A stretch of 64,000 bases of DNA, taken from the NCBI RefSeq assembly GCF_000346465.2, contig NC_034012.1, positions 6,696,353-6,760,352 on the forward strand, given 5' to 3'. The notes beneath the pieces are model-generated. The model searched no databases. It was not told where the DNA came from and worked only from the letters and a program-made list of their open reading frames with translations. The stretch is from Prunus persica. Its lineage: Eukaryota; Streptophyta; Magnoliopsida; Rosales; Rosaceae. A program made the translations under genes and the position numbers. This document shows, piece by piece, positions 60,597 to 64,000 of this stretch; position 1 is the stretch's first letter, and each line of letters opens with the position of its first letter.

Positions 60597-63500
60597 ATGA
60601 AGTACGTATTGGTGACGGGTGGTGTTGTCAGTGGACTCGGCAAAGGGGTCACAGCTAGTAGTATCGGATTGCTCCTTCAAGCATGTGGCCTTCGTGTTAC
60701 ATCTATCAAAATTGGTACCTTTATCTTTAAGAGTTTCCTCAGCTGGTTTTGGTTTAAATATGCAAATTTTAATACCTTTTGATGAGTATACAAAACAAAA
60801 TTGCAGCGTTTCTTTTTCGTTGTACTTAGACTGATGTCATTTTAATAAATTCCAACTTTCTCACAGTACAATTTGCAATTTGTTCTCCCACTAGCTTAGT
60901 TTTTTTGAATGTGGTTGTGTTGTATATTGGATGTAAATTTCTCTAAATAGAGAAGGTAACTTAGTCAATCATAAAACACTTCACTTCACCTTGGCCTCAG
61001 CCTTTGTTCAGGTGTTAGAGATAGAGCTTGGATATTAGGATATTTCTTGCTTGTGATGTATCAGACTTATTGATATTTTACCGCATGTCCTCATACAACT
61101 TGATAATATTTTTATTTTAATAAGGAAATATAAGTTTTAATGCTTCTTCATACATCAATAGTTTATATCGTTGTTACTAATGCTGAATTGTATCTGTGTA
61201 TGCAGATCCCTACTTGAACACAGATGCAGGGACAATGTCTCCTTTTGAGCATGGGGAGGTGTTTGTCTTAGATGATGGTGGCGAGGTAAATTGCCTAATA
61301 AACAGATCCAATATTGCATGCTGTTGTTTTAACTTTTGTGGGTTTTTGGTGCTTTCTATTGTTATCTTTAGAAGTGGCTGATGCTCTAATTTTAGTGGTG
61401 ACAGAGAGTGGTTATGACTCGCTTTTTTTGTTTTCGAAGGTGGACCTTGACCTTGGAAACTATGAGCGGTTTCTAGATCTCACTTTGACCTGCGACAACA
61501 ATATCACAACTGGAAAAATTTATCAGGTTACTTTGACTTCCTCCTTTCGGTTTGTGGAGCCATGTTTAACGTTTGGATATAACTGAAGAAATCATGTGAG
61601 CTTTGTTTGTTAAACCACTTGCTTCATTTTTAATTCTTCTCTTGGTTGTTTTAACAGCATGTTATTGACAAAGAGCGAAGGGGAGATTATCTTGGACAGA
61701 CTGTCCAGGTAGATTTCAACATTCTTTTTTTTTGGTACCTTTCCAAGATTTGCAAAATTTATGTTGGTACCTGACTTTTATTTCTCCCCCCTCACTAGAT
61801 CATTCCACACGTTACGGATGCTGTCCAAGAATGGATAGAGCGTGTGGCAATGGTACCTGTTGATGGAAAGGAAGGTCCAGCTGATGTTTGTGTCATTGAA
61901 TTAGGTGGAACTATAGGTACATGAAAATTTTATTTTGTTTGTTTAGGACGCAATATTTTCCTGCTACTTAATAGCTCAAAATAAAATCCTATCAAATGTT
62001 TTAAAATAAACTCTTGTTTCCCATATTGCAGGGGATATTGAATCAATGCTTTATGTTGAGGCCCTTGGCCAGTTTTCATATCGTATAGGTAAGGTCACGA
62101 GCTCGATGAACATAGCACTTTATTTTACATATTTGTTTAAACTAAATTTTCTATGTCTTTGATTAAACTGGTTTTCCTTAATAATTTGCTTCTTGTGATA
62201 GGCCCCGGAAATTTCTGCTTGATTCATGTCAGCCTTGTGCCAGTTATCAATGTTGTTGGTGAACAGGTGCTCCAAAGAGTGTTTATTAATGCTATATTTT
62301 ATATGCACTGTGCAGGCTAATGGTTCCATTAATATGGAGCCTGCCAAAGCATAGTCTATGCACATTTTGGACTAATTTTCAGTCATATACCTGCTCTAAT
62401 TAACTTTTGATTTAAATATTCATTTTGTAGAAAACAAAGCCTACACAGCATAGTGTCAGGGAACTCAGAGGACATGGTTTGACACCTAATATTCTAGCTT
62501 GTAGGAGTTCAAAGGTCTTGTCTTCTGCCTTCCTCTCCAAATCTTTTTTTTAGTTGTATGTGGGTGCAGAAGTCTCAAGTTTCTTCTTTCTATTTGTCTT
62601 TGACAGCCACTTGAGGAGAATGTCAAGGCAAAACTTGCTCAATTTTGCCACGTGCCGGTACTATAACAATATAATATGAATGCTAATGTTCCTCATTTGA
62701 CCTTAACTATTGTTTACTAATCAGCAAACTACCTTTTACAGGCTGAAAACATTGTCACTCTTTATGATGTTCCAAACATTTGGCATGTCCCTTTGCTTTT
62801 AAGAGTAAGTATATTGTGTCTGAAAATTAAATTTGTTTATACATATTTACAGCAAGAATCCATTTTTTGAACTTTTGTTCCACTGTTGTCAAAAATAGGA
62901 TCAGAAAGCGCATGAAGCAATCTTGAAAGGATTCAACCTACTAGGGTTTGTCTTACAAACTCACTCTTTGTTTGCTGATTAATCTCTTTCTTTCCTTTGC
63001 TGCATGGATGCTCTCCTTTCTATGGTCTACCAGCAACATTCTGTGCTGCTGCAAGCTGGTCTTTAACCTTTCCCTTATTTAACAGTGTTGCTAGAGAGCC
63101 AAATTTGAAGGAATGGACTGCCAGGACAGAAATTTCTGCGACTTTACATGATCCGGTGGGCTTTCAAGATCAAGACTTGGTTATTTCTTTTGTCTGTGTA
63201 ATGCAAGTATCTTGCTCTTAACTGTCTGTGCATTACAGGTGAGAATTGCAATGGTTGGAAAATACACAGGTCTTTCAGATGCTTACCTCTCTGTTTTAAA
63301 GGTAAATTGTGTTGTAAACATATTTTTGACACCTTATAGCATGGGTTGCAAGGTCTAAAATTTGTGAGATCGGATTATGATGTCTAGCTTCATGTGCCAG
63401 GCTCTTCTGCATGCTTCTGTTGCATGCCGCCGGAAACTTGTTGTAGATTGGGTTGCAGCGGGTGACCTTGAAGATGTTACTGCTAAAGAGGTTTGCACTA

Positions 63501-64000
63501 ATGTTAACTTACCATATTGCCAAAATTCATTTAGTTTATTTGTTATTTAATTTACTAATTTATGCTTGCAGGCCCCTGAGGTTTATAAGGCTGCATGGGA
63601 TCTTTTGAAGGTGATCCTGCTTTTATAATTGATTGCGTTAAATGTTCCTTCTTGTTAATATTTTGTTGGTTGTATATTCAGAGTGTTTTTCCTTCATTGA
63701 TCCTCTAAACATCCTTCATTTCAGGGTGCTGATGGTGTTCTAGTTCCAGGAGGATTTGGCGATAGAGGAGTGCAAGGGAAAATTCTTGCAGCAAAGTATG
63801 CTCGAGAAAACAAAGTTCCATTCCTTGGCATATGCCTGGGAATGCAAATTGCTGTCATCGAGTTTGCACGATCTGTTCTTGGTATGGTTGATGCTAACAG
63901 CACAGAGTTTGATCCTGAAACTACAAGCCCTTGTGTCATATTTATGCCAGAGGTATGTGATCCCACAGTAGTTGATAAAGTGATATAACCTTTAATACTC
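60597..64000 (+). CDS. CTPS: CTP synthase paralog 2, cut by the window edge
   Basis: Sixteen exons visible: 60597-60714, 61206-61285, 61440-61526, 61658-61708, 61799-61916, 62032-62088, 62202-62266, 62431-62514, 62607-62657, 62742-62804, 62899-62945, 63086-63155, 63239-63301, 63401-63490, 63572-63610 and 63725-63952. Each has the same length as its counterpart in the gene at 37212-43163, so the two are clear paralogs with a shared intron plan. The synthetase domain is complete and the glutaminase nucleophile loop (GICLGMQ) is present. The His/Glu part of the triad and the tail lie beyond the window. Two substitutions stand out at conserved places: LTCDNN where paralog 1 has LTRDNN (exon 3), and [11 protein letters not shown] where it has [11 protein letters not shown] (exon 6). 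Intron 3 has a normal GT donor here. Same strand as paralog 1, about 17.4 kb further on. Confidence 0.95.

Overview
This window is plant nuclear DNA from a eudicot. The evidence is long GT-AG intron-split genes, AT-rich intergenic DNA with GA/CT and TA microsatellites, a plant-type NAC factor, an LRR receptor-like protein, and several classes of plant transposon. A woody rosid such as a member of the Rosaceae is my guess only. All gene models were built by eye from splice signals, reading-frame continuity and remembered protein families.

Left end (1-10.4 kb): a decayed LRR receptor-like protein (RLP) locus mixed with copied pieces of the neighbouring ARPC2 gene. The main RLP copy (1993-4766) has four early in-frame stops, three frameshifts and one late stop. 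Further RLP pieces lie at 5340-6207. The real ARPC2 gene (Arp2/3 complex subunit 2) is on the minus strand at 6606-10287 in ten exons. Copies of its last two exons and part of its last intron lie at about 750-1600, so the ARPC2 tail and RLP were duplicated together.

10.6-19.7 kb: a 2.97-kb Mutator-like element with long, diverged inverted arms and a perfect 9-bp target duplication (11165-14149), then a 402-bp inverted-repeat MITE (14249-14650) that ends 71 bp before the start codon of an intramembrane site-2 protease (S2P, 14722-17570). A small unrecognised minus-strand ORF is at 19494-19670.

19.7-36.7 kb: no convincing gene. It holds a tandem duplication of about 1.2 kb (26190-29242) in which each copy has taken a different retroelement insertion and keeps the empty site of the other, plus a small MITE, a 78-bp tandem repeat and microsatellites.

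36.7-64 kb: two CTP synthase paralogs in the same orientation (37212-43163, complete; 60597 to the window edge, 16 exons visible) with matching exon lengths. Between them are a probably plastid-targeted spermidine-synthase-like SAM-dependent methyltransferase (44232-49290) and a NAC factor of the SOMBRERO/BEARSKIN type (53626-55038). At 55800-56495, between the NAC gene and the second CTP synthase, lies the oddest structure in the window: about 14 copies of a 20-bp palindrome with variable centres, interleaved with a repeated G-box-containing block.

The genes do not form one pathway: ARPC2 acts in actin nucleation, S2P in regulated intramembrane proteolysis, CTP synthase in pyrimidine nucleotide synthesis, and the NAC factor in transcription. 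The order ARPC2 - S2P - CTPS is notable because, as I recall, Arabidopsis keeps ARPC2A next to one CTPS gene on chromosome 1 and S2P next to another on chromosome 4.
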